A program made the translations under genes and the position numbers. The notes beneath the pieces are model-generated. The model ran no database searches, was not told where the DNA came from, and saw only the letters and a program-made list of their open reading frames with translations. 35,544 nt of DNA from Burkholderiales bacterium (GTDB lineage: Bacteria > Pseudomonadota > Gammaproteobacteria > Burkholderiales > SG8-39). The first letter of the stretch is position 1. Every line of letters starts with the position of its first letter. This document shows, piece after piece, positions 1 through 5,140 of the stretch. The DNA is taken from positions 1-35,544 of the forward strand of contig JAOAFL010000052.1 in the NCBI GenBank assembly GCA_026416295.1, read 5' to 3'.

Positions 1-972
1 GAGCTCCCGCAGCCAACCGCTAAGCTCGTCGCGCACCAGCAAAACGCCGTTCGGATTTTCCTCGAGGATCTCGGCAAGCGCTTCGACTGTCGCATCGGCG
101 ACGATGAAGCGCAGCGCGCGCGGCGGTTCGGGCTCTTGCGCTGCACCGAGGATTTCTCGCGCGCTCGCCCGGCCTTCGCGCAGCGCTTTGCGAGCCTGTC
201 GCTCGCGCTCGTCGGCCTCGATCTTCGCTGCACGCCGCGCGATCTCGTATTCCTCGAGCGCCGTTCTGTACGTCTCAAAGGCCAGGTCTTGAAGCGATCG
301 GAGCGGCGCGAGCGCCTCGGCGGCCGCCGGGCTCTTGAGGACCCCCGGCCGGCCGACGAGCATCGCCCAAAGGTTCGGGACGACGGCCCAGTCGCCGCGA
401 CGGCACGGCCGAATTGTGACTCGGCGGCCGATCGCCGCGCCGATCATCGCAAGCGCCGCGACCGCAGGAAAGTCCGGCGGGCACTGCATGCGCTCGGCGA
501 TGTCGGCGACGAACGCGCGAAGCAGCGGCGGCAGGAACTTGTCCTCGAAAGGCGCGACCGGCGGGACCTCGGGCAGCGGCTGCGGCTCCGGCCAGTCACC
601 GATGGCGCGCTCGCGCACTTTCGCGGCGTAAAGCGCAGCCCGCGCCGCGCTCGGCACGTTGGCCGCAAGGCGCGCGAGGTAGGCAATAGAACTGGCGCCG
701 TAGCCCGCGCCCCGCAATGCCTCGCCAACGGTGGTGATGTCCGCGACCCCACCCGCTTCGATTTCACGACGAATCGCGCGGAAAATTGCCCGATTCAAAG
801 GCTCCGAAAAAGCGTCTTCGGCTAAGCCCGCGACGTGCTCGAAGGCATGATTGTTGAGCAGCAACGCGCCGAGCAGCGCCTGCTCGACATCGAGGACGTC
901 GTCGGCGCCCAGTCCGCCGACCTTGCCTAGCGCCGGCCGGGCGGTCACTGTCAACGGTGCGACGGCGGTCAT
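1..972 (-). CDS. DnaB-N-like / DUF3987-type replication protein of the element (partial)
   Basis: The frame is open for 324 codons from the ATG at 972 to the left edge, so the C-terminus is missing. Residues about 25-110 resemble the DnaB helicase N-terminal domain (DVEQALLGALLLNN, then a helical stretch ending YLARLAANVP). Residues about 150-324 resemble DUF3987, an ATPase-like family common in prophages and islands: a P-loop-like GRPGVLKSP lies at 207-215 and an acidic VRDELSGW at 313-320. The inferred role is replication or primase/helicase loading for the mobile element. The start codon overlaps the stop of the AlpA-like gene by four bases (ATGA), so the two are probably translated as a unit. 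The domain calls are from memory of family motifs. The coding call is firm; the function is moderate. Confidence 0.75.
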   Translation of the reverse strand, partial: MTAVAPLTVTARPALGKVGGLGADDVLDVEQALLGALLLNNHAFEHVAGLAEDAFSEPLNRAIFRAIRREIEAGGVADITTVGEALRGAGYGASSIAYLARLAANVPSAARAALYAAKVRERAIGDWPEPQPLPEVPPVAPFEDKFLPPLLRAFVADIAERMQCPPDFPAVAALAMIGAAIGRRVTIRPCRRGDWAVVPNLWAMLVGRPGVLKSPAAAEALAPLRSLQDLAFETYRTALEEYEIARRAAKIEADERERQARKALREGRASAREILGAAQEPEPPRALRFIVADATVEALAEILEENPNGVLLVRDELSGWLREL

Positions 973-1172
973 CCCGCGCCCTCGCCGCTTGCGCGCGGCG
1001 ATCCGCGCTGCTCGAGCCATCGCGCGACGTCGCGAGCTCTCCACCGGAGCGCGCCCCCAATCGCCAGCGGCCGCGGAAACCCGCCGCCGCGCCGCAGCCG
1101 CCACAAAGTCGTCCGGCTTATCGCGAGCTGGTTGCAGATCGTTTTCGCCGAAATGAGGTCGATGTCATTCAT
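969..1172 (-). CDS. AlpA-like helix-turn-helix regulator
   Basis: This 67-residue protein starts at MNDIDLIS; an ATG three codons upstream (1181) is also possible. It has the compact AlpA/excisionase-type fold pattern: ISAKTICNQLAISRTTLWRLRRGGGFPRP, then IGGALRWRARDVARWLEQR. The helix-turn-helix with TLWRL as recognition helix and the RW-x-DV-x-WL end are typical. AlpA-type proteins in P4-like elements control integrase expression or act in excision. The neighbours fit that role: the replication protein overlaps its stop by four bases, and the integrase lies in the same element. No clear Shine-Dalgarno sequence is visible. Confidence 0.8.
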   Translation of the reverse strand: MNDIDLISAKTICNQLAISRTTLWRLRRGGGFPRPLAIGGALRWRARDVARWLEQRGSPRASGEGAG

Positions 1173-1247
1173 GCCGCGCATGTTGCGCGCGCGTGCAGCG
1201 GCGCGCCAGCGTTTGCAGCGCGTTTCGCGCGAAGAAGTTGACTCGAG

Positions 1248-1943
1248 CTAGCTTGCGCGCCGTTTTCGGCGCAGCGCGGCTCGAACCCGCGACGGCTTCA
1301 GGCCGAGCGCGCGCGCAACCAACTTCGCGACGCGCGTGCGCCCGTAGAAGCTGCGGAATTTTCGGGCTTCGCCAGCGATGCGCGAGTCCACCAGCGCCGC
1401 TTCGCGCCGCTGCTGCTCGGCGCGCTTGCGGCCGCCGGCAACGCGCAGCGGGTCCCTGCCAAGCAGCGCGCGCCGGCCCTCGGAAGGGCCGAGCTCGACC
1501 GCGAAACTCAGCAAAGCGACCCGCGAGATCACCGCCCGCATTCGCGGCGGAATCATCGCCAGGTCGAACCTCGCAAGGAAATCAAGCGACGCTCCGAGCG
1601 CCGACTCGCCGGCGCGATCGGCTGCGGCAAGGGCCGCCTGCTCGGCACGAAGGCGAGCGACGCGGTCCTTTAGGAGCGCATGCGCGAGCGTTTCGGCCGA
1701 GCCGAGCGCCTGACGCAAAGGCTCGGGAATCGCTTCTTCCGGCAAGCCGGCCAGATGCGCGCGAAGCCGCTCGGCAAAGGCGAACAACTCGGGCCGCAGC
1801 CGGTGAAATTCGGCGCGAACGCTTTCTGGCACCCACTCCGGCGGCTCGCCGTTCAGGCCGTCGAAGTCCCTGGCGGTGCGCTCGCAAAGCTCAGCGGCGA
1901 TCGCCTCGATGTGTTCTTCGAGCGCGCGTTTCTTGCCGGTCAT
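1248..1943 (-). CDS. Unrecognised alpha-helical protein of the element
   Basis: The 231-residue product was not recognised. The start at ATG 1943 (MTGKKRALEEH) is chosen because a good Shine-Dalgarno run (GGAAGGGG) lies just upstream and the sequence before it is only a shadow of the toxin gene. The protein looks all-helical, with an acidic, charged first half and an Ala/Arg/Glu-rich centre. The very basic C-terminus (YGRTRVAKLVARALGLKPSRVRAALRRKRR) reads like a helix-turn-helix plus arginine tail and could bind nucleic acid. It lies between the AlpA-like gene and the toxin-antitoxin pair on the same strand. I propose no function. Confidence 0.65.
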   Translation of the reverse strand: MTGKKRALEEHIEAIAAELCERTARDFDGLNGEPPEWVPESVRAEFHRLRPELFAFAERLRAHLAGLPEEAIPEPLRQALGSAETLAHALLKDRVARLRAEQAALAAADRAGESALGASLDFLARFDLAMIPPRMRAVISRVALLSFAVELGPSEGRRALLGRDPLRVAGGRKRAEQQRREAALVDSRIAGEARKFRSFYGRTRVAKLVARALGLKPSRVRAALRRKRRAS

Positions 1944-1993
1944 CGGCGCCCCCTTCCGGCGCCATCCCTTCGATTCGGATCGCCGCCCTGCGG

Positions 1994-2371
1994 CTATTCG
2001 ATCAACGTCGCAAGACGTGCGAGCACTTCGCCGATGATCGGCTCGGGCACGGCCTCGATGAAGCGCGCGCGCCGGGCCGCAAGGTCGAGTGTGCGGGCCT
2101 GATGGCAAAGCACCACGCCCAGGGTGTCGGTACCGGCGCCCATGAGCGGCACGGCAAAGCCGGCGTAGCGCGCCCCGATCGCGCCCTGCGAAACGGGGCA
2201 GACGAGCGCAAGCCCCAACCGGTTGAAGGCCGCAGGCGAAACTACTAGAACCGGGCGGGTGCCGCGCTGCTCGCCGCCTTCCGCGGGGTCGAGCCGCACG
2301 CTCCAGATGTCGCCGCGGTGGGGCGTTCGCCTCAGAGCGCCTCGCGCCCGGCGCGGGGCGCCTCCAGCCAT
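1994..2371 (-). CDS. ChpB/MazF/PemK-type endoribonuclease toxin
   Basis: The 125-residue protein carries the PemK/MazF core: RGDIWSVRLDPAEGGEQRGTRPVLVV near residues 19-45, then CPVSQGA and ARYAGFAVPL, and a GVVLCHQARTLDL segment. It resembles E. coli ChpB more than MazF. Family members cleave RNA as the toxin half of a type II module. The only ATG upstream of the conserved core is at 2371, which gives about 18 residues before RGDIW and overlaps the antitoxin gene by 40 bases. A shorter product starting at a rare codon is possible. The antitoxin lies immediately upstream on the same strand. The pair probably stabilises the integrated element. Confidence 0.88.
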   Translation of the reverse strand: MAGGAPRRARGALRRTPHRGDIWSVRLDPAEGGEQRGTRPVLVVSPAAFNRLGLALVCPVSQGAIGARYAGFAVPLMGAGTDTLGVVLCHQARTLDLAARRARFIEAVPEPIIGEVLARLATLIE

Positions 2372-2589
2372 TCACGTTCGGCGCGCGTCAGCCGCGCTCG
2401 GGGCTTCGATCGCGCAAGAAGCTCGGCAAGCGTGTAGCGGGGGCGAGCCGTCGGCCGCACCACGATTCGGCCGCGCTCGACGGCGATCGCCACGCGGTCC
2501 CCAACGCCCAGGCCGACGGACTGAAGCAGCTTCTTCGGCAGCGTGAGCGCCACGCTGCCGCCTGCTGCCCGAAGGGTTCCGCGTACCAT
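2332..2589 (-). CDS. ChpS/MazE-type antitoxin
   Basis: This 85-residue protein begins with an AbrB/SpoVT swapped-hairpin DNA-binding domain (GGSVALTLPKKLLQSVGLGVGDRVAIAVERGRIVVRP, about residues 10-46). A tail follows (RPRYTLAELLARSKP) that matches the toxin-neutralising C-terminus of ChpS-type antitoxins. A strong GGAGG lies upstream of the ATG. It overlaps the toxin gene by 40 bases, the usual antitoxin-first arrangement with translational coupling. By family knowledge it should repress its own promoter together with the toxin. Confidence 0.88.
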   Translation of the reverse strand: MVRGTLRAAGGSVALTLPKKLLQSVGLGVGDRVAIAVERGRIVVRPTARPRYTLAELLARSKPRARLTRAEREWLEAPRAGREAL

Positions 2590-2619
2590 CGCATCGCCTC
2601 CGAAAACGGACTGCGGCGG

Positions 2620-2649
2620 ATTTTACTGCACGGCGTTGAACGAAAGTTC
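2620..2649 (-). promoter_or_regulatory. Candidate promoter/operator of the toxin-antitoxin pair
   Basis: A TAAAAT hexamer (minus strand, 2620-2625) lies about 30 bases upstream of the antitoxin ATG. A short inverted repeat GAAC-GAAA-GTTC (2638-2649) sits where the -35 region would be. AbrB-type antitoxins usually bind such small palindromes. No good -35 hexamer is seen, so this is tentative. Confidence 0.3.
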
Positions 2650-2738
2650 GACTGCAACAACGCGGCGTGCGTGCCATACCTCGGCGTCGAGTGCTCTAAA
2701 ACGCGGCCCCGCCTGCCGCGAAACCGCCCCGGGGCGCG

Positions 2739-4103
2739 CTACTGCGCCTGAGCGCGCGCGCTGCGGATCGGAACGACCTTGCCCAGTTCGCCGGCCCTCG
2801 CGAGCGCAAGGTGCGCTGCCCAGGCCTCGAGCGCCGCCACCTTCTCGCGCATGTAGCTGTGCCGGTCGTAGTGCCGGCTCTGCACGCCCCCGAGCCCGTG
2901 CGACTGAATCTGCGCCCGCACGTCGCGGCCGATGCCGAGCGCGGCGAGCATCGTTTCGCAGGTTCGGCGAATGTCGCGAAGCTCGAACGGACCCCGCCCT
3001 TCGCCCGAAAGCGCGCGGGAGATTTCCCGCACCGCGCGCCCGAGCACCTCCGGCCGAAGCGGCTTTTTGCCGCTTGCGCTGAACACCCAATGGCCGGCAG
3101 CAGACCGAAGCGCCTCTTCGACGATCGCCGCCGCGGGGTCGGTGAGCGGCAGAACATGAAGCCGCGGCTGCGTTCGCCGCCCCTTCGGATCGCGAAGCGT
3201 GACCGTGCGCGCTTCGAGGTCGACGTCGGCCGGCGTAAGGCGCAGAAGCTGCGCCGGCCGCTGCCCGCCAAGGTAGAGGGCAAGAAGAAGCGCCGAGCGC
3301 ACCGGCCCCGCGGGCAACGCCTCGACCGACCGCAGGTAGCCGCCGAGCTCTGCGGCCGACAGCACCCGATCGCGCACCCGATTGAACGCCGCAAGCGCCG
3401 CGGTCGCCGCCACCGGGTTCGATTCGATGCCGAAGGTGCGAAGCAGCGCAGGCGCGGTCGCGTCGTGTTCGGCGCGCAGCGCGAGCGCATACGCCGCGCG
3501 CAGGTAGGCGCGCAGCTTCGCCGCCGTTCGGCCCTTTCCCTGCTCGGCGACGGCGCGAAGGATGGTCGTAATCTCGCCCGGCCGAAGCTCGGCAGCGCGC
3601 CGCTCGGCGTATTCAGGCCAGGGCTCGGCGACATGCGTCCGAAAAAGGCTTCGAGCGTTTCGCGCCGTCTGGCGCGATCCGCGCCGCTCAAGAAAGTCGG
3701 CGTAGGCGGAAAAAAGCGCCGCAAGCGTTCCGCGCTCGGCTTCGCGGGCGCGTCGCTCCGCCTCCGCGAGCCGCTCGGCTTCCGCCCGCCGCTCGGCGGC
3801 CAGATGCTCGCGAAGGAAGCGATCGCCTGCGCGGTAGCGGCGCGAGAACTCGGCCGCTTTCTCGCGCGCCTGGGAAAGCGTCAGCCCCGAGCGCCCTTCG
3901 CGGTCGTAGCGGCCGAGCGCGATCAGGCGCTGACGGCGCTCGGCATCCGCGTAGCGGAAATAGAACAGGCGGCTGCCGCCTGCAGCAACCCGAACGACAA
4001 GGCTTCCGCCGCCTCGACCGCCGATAGATTCGGAGACCCACTTGCCCGGCGTGCGCATCGCCTGAACGCGAGCGTCGGTGAGCGGAGCGGCCGGCTTCGG
4101 CAT
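2739..4103 (-). CDS. Tyrosine integrase, P4/DUF4102 type
   Basis: The 454-residue recombinase has an N-terminal DUF4102-like arm-binding region (about 1-95), an Arg/Glu/Ala-rich coiled linker (about 95-125), a core-binding region and a C-terminal catalytic domain. Visible catalytic residues are Arg282 (LYLGGQRPAQLL), the box II arginine in LRDIRRT (Arg379), His402 (QSHGLGG) and the probable nucleophile Tyr412 (SRHYDRHSY). The usual His of the HxxR box is an arginine (Arg376). It starts beside the attachment region and the tRNA-Leu fragment. It should integrate and excise the element at the tRNA locus. Confidence 0.93.
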   Translation of the reverse strand: MPKPAAPLTDARVQAMRTPGKWVSESIGGRGGGSLVVRVAAGGSRLFYFRYADAERRQRLIALGRYDREGRSGLTLSQAREKAAEFSRRYRAGDRFLREHLAAERRAEAERLAEAERRAREAERGTLAALFSAYADFLERRGSRQTARNARSLFRTHVAEPWPEYAERRAAELRPGEITTILRAVAEQGKGRTAAKLRAYLRAAYALALRAEHDATAPALLRTFGIESNPVAATAALAAFNRVRDRVLSAAELGGYLRSVEALPAGPVRSALLLALYLGGQRPAQLLRLTPADVDLEARTVTLRDPKGRRTQPRLHVLPLTDPAAAIVEEALRSAAGHWVFSASGKKPLRPEVLGRAVREISRALSGEGRGPFELRDIRRTCETMLAALGIGRDVRAQIQSHGLGGVQSRHYDRHSYMREKVAALEAWAAHLALARAGELGKVVPIRSARAQAQ

Positions 4104-4109
4104 CCCTTT

Positions 4110-4148
4110 AGTCCCCTGCGTTTTCGGCTTCAGTCCCCTGCATTTCGG
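4110..4148. repeat. Two tandem imperfect repeats containing the attachment-core sequence
   Basis: AGTCCCCTGCGTTTTCGG (4110-4127) is followed by AGTCCCCTGCATTTCGG (4132-4148), a period of 22 bases. The first ten bases are identical to the tRNA-Leu anticodon-stem sequence at 4302-4311. Placement just upstream of the integrase suggests recombinase or excisionase binding, or traces of the attachment site. Confidence 0.7.
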
Positions 4149-4179
4149 TTGCTACTTGGTTGCTACATGGTTGCTACTT
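4147..4179. repeat. Three tandem 11-bp iterons upstream of the integrase
   Basis: GGTTGCTACTT, GGTTGCTACAT and GGTTGCTACTT follow one another without gaps. An 11-bp period places them on one face of the helix. Such short direct repeats between integrase and attachment core are typical of arm-type integrase sites or excisionase sites. The assignment is inferred; the repeats are directly visible. Confidence 0.75.
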
Positions 4180-4211
4180 CTTCCGAACTACCCCGGCATT
4201 CTATGAAACGT

Positions 4212-4228
4212 TCTGGATCAAGTCCAGA
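4212..4228. repeat. Short perfect inverted repeat in the attachment region
   Basis: TCTGGA-TCAAG-TCCAGA forms a 6-bp perfect stem with a 5-base loop between the iterons and the tRNA-Leu fragment. It could be a protein-binding palindrome or a small transcript hairpin. No poly-T follows. Confidence 0.4.
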
Positions 4229-4257
4229 GCGTAAGGCGTTGATCTATCGGGAAGCGT

Positions 4258-4277
4258 GAAAAAGCCTGAAATAGGCT
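4258..4277 (-). terminator. Possible terminator after the interrupted tRNA operon
   Basis: On the minus strand AGCCT-ATTTC-AGGCT is followed directly by TTTTT. The stem is only 5 bp, so strength is doubtful. It lies just past the tRNA-Leu fragment, inside element sequence, and could end the tRNA transcript. Confidence 0.35.
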
Positions 4278-4293
4278 GAAACTATCGATCGCA

Positions 4294-4335
4294 GGATTTT
4301 AAGTCCCCTGCGTCTACCCGTTTCGCCACCCGGGC
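4294..4335 (-). pseudogene. tRNA-Leu(UAA), 5' half only, interrupted by the element
   Basis: The minus strand reads GCCCGGGTGGCGAAAC from 4335, then the D-arm, the 5' anticodon stem and a loop with anticodon TAA (CTTAAAA), and fades after TCC at 4294. The variable arm, the T-arm (no GGTTCRA) and a 3' CCCGGGC acceptor are absent in the next 200 bases. The gene is therefore broken at the 3' side of the anticodon stem. The intact 5' half still follows tRNA-Gly and tRNA-Cys in their operon. The 3' half would be expected beyond the other end of the element, outside this window. Confidence 0.85.
4302..4313. other. Putative attachment core (att) in the tRNA-Leu anticodon arm
   Basis: AGTCCCCTGCGT at 4302-4313 recurs exactly at 4110-4121 beside the integrase start. 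It corresponds to the anticodon loop and 5' stem of tRNA-Leu, a known integration sublocation for tyrosine recombinases. The exact crossover bases cannot be fixed without the other junction. Confidence 0.55.
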
Positions 4336-4352
4336 GCTCGGAGCCAGGCGTG

Positions 4353-4426
4353 TGGAGGCGGGGGTCGGAATCGAACCGGCGTCCACGGCTTTGCAGGCCG
4401 CTGCATGACCACTCTGCCACCCCGCC
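4353..4426 (-). tRNA. tRNA-Cys(GCA)
   Basis: The 74-base minus-strand gene begins GGCGGGGTGGCAGAGTGG. It has the anticodon loop CCTGCAAA, the T-arm GGTTCGATTCC and an encoded CCA. The acceptor stem GGCGGGG/CCCCGCC pairs fully. It lies between tRNA-Gly and the broken tRNA-Leu in one operon. Confidence 0.97.
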
Positions 4427-4473
4427 GGAAGAAACGCGAAGGGAAGGCGCTCACGCCTTCCCTTCCTGCAATC

Positions 4474-4549
4474 TGGAGCGGGAGACGGGTCTCGAACCCG
4501 CGACCTTAACGTTGGCAACGTTACGCTCTACCAACTGAGCTACTCCCGC
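4474..4549 (-). tRNA. tRNA-Gly(GCC)
   Basis: The 76-base minus-strand gene begins GCGGGAGTAGCTCAGTTGG. It has the anticodon loop TTGCCAA, the T-arm GGTTCGAGACC and an encoded CCA. It is the first gene of the Gly-Cys-Leu tRNA operon downstream of pgsA. Confidence 0.97.
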
Positions 4550-4565
4550 GCGGGAAACCGCGCGC

Positions 4566-4571
4566 ATTATA
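4566..4571 (-). promoter_or_regulatory. -10 element of the tRNA-Gly operon promoter
   Basis: A perfect TATAAT on the minus strand (GGCTATAATGCG) lies 16 bases before the tRNA-Gly 5' end and overlaps the end of the pgsA reading frame region. The -35 region falls inside the last pgsA codons and is weak (CTCCCT). Confidence 0.7.
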
Positions 4572-4573
4572 GC

Positions 4574-5140
4574 CTACAGCGCCGCGTGAGGGAGCGCCTT
4601 GCGCAGATAGTAGAGCATCGAGGCCACGGTGAGCACCGCCGCGACGTTGATGAGGATCGTGCCGAGCCACTGGCCGTCCACCGCCCCGCCGAGCGGTTCG
4701 CCGTAAAGGAGCAGCGGAATCGCGATCATCTGGCTTGCGGTCTTGAGCTTGCCGATCGTCGCGACCGCGACGCTTTTCGCCTGCCCGACCTTCGCCATCC
4801 ACTCGCGCAGCGCCGACACCGCGATTTCGCGCCCGATGATGATCAACGCGACCACCGATTCCACCCGCCCGAGATGGAGCAGCACGATCAGCGCGGCCGC
4901 CACCATCAGCTTGTCGGCCACCGGATCGAGAAACGCACCGAACGCGGACATCTGGTTCAAGCGCCGCGCGAGCCAGCCGTCGAGCCAGTCGGTCGCTGCG
5001 GCGAATACGAAAATCGCGGTCGCCGCCGCATCGCGCGTCTCGACGCTGATCCACGTGTTCGGCAGGTAGTACAGCCCGATGAAGAGCGGAATCAGCACGA
5101 TCCGCAGCCAGGTGATCAGGTTCGGCAGGTTGAGCGGCAT
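4574..5140 (-). CDS. pgsA: CDP-diacylglycerol--glycerol-3-phosphate 3-phosphatidyltransferase
   Basis: This 188-residue integral membrane enzyme makes phosphatidylglycerol phosphate from CDP-diacylglycerol and glycerol-3-phosphate, the committed step to phosphatidylglycerol and cardiolipin. The CDP-alcohol phosphotransferase signature is complete (ATDWLDGWLARR followed by GAFLDPVADKL, about residues 56-82). Several hydrophobic segments follow the typical N-terminus MPLNLPNLITWLRI. The start overlaps the uvrC stop by one base (TGATG), so the two genes are coupled. The order uvrC-pgsA-tRNA-Gly is widespread in beta- and gammaproteobacteria. Confidence 0.97.
   Translation of the reverse strand: MPLNLPNLITWLRIVLIPLFIGLYYLPNTWISVETRDAAATAIFVFAAATDWLDGWLARRLNQMSAFGAFLDPVADKLMVAAALIVLLHLGRVESVVALIIIGREIAVSALREWMAKVGQAKSVAVATIGKLKTASQMIAIPLLLYGEPLGGAVDGQWLGTILINVAAVLTVASMLYYLRKALPHAAL

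Noticed and set aside
136-825. 229-codon open frame on the plus strand
   Set aside because: It lies opposite the replication protein frame, which has recognisable motifs. The plus-strand product is Arg-rich, low complexity and without domains, as expected for a high-GC shadow.
1238-1243. TTGACT on the plus strand as a promoter -35
   Set aside because: No plus-strand gene follows and no -10 is found at proper spacing.
4212-4277. Small inverted repeats as possible insertion sequence ends or CRISPR-like units
   Set aside because: Arms are only 5-6 bp, unrelated to each other, without target duplications, spacers or a transposase.
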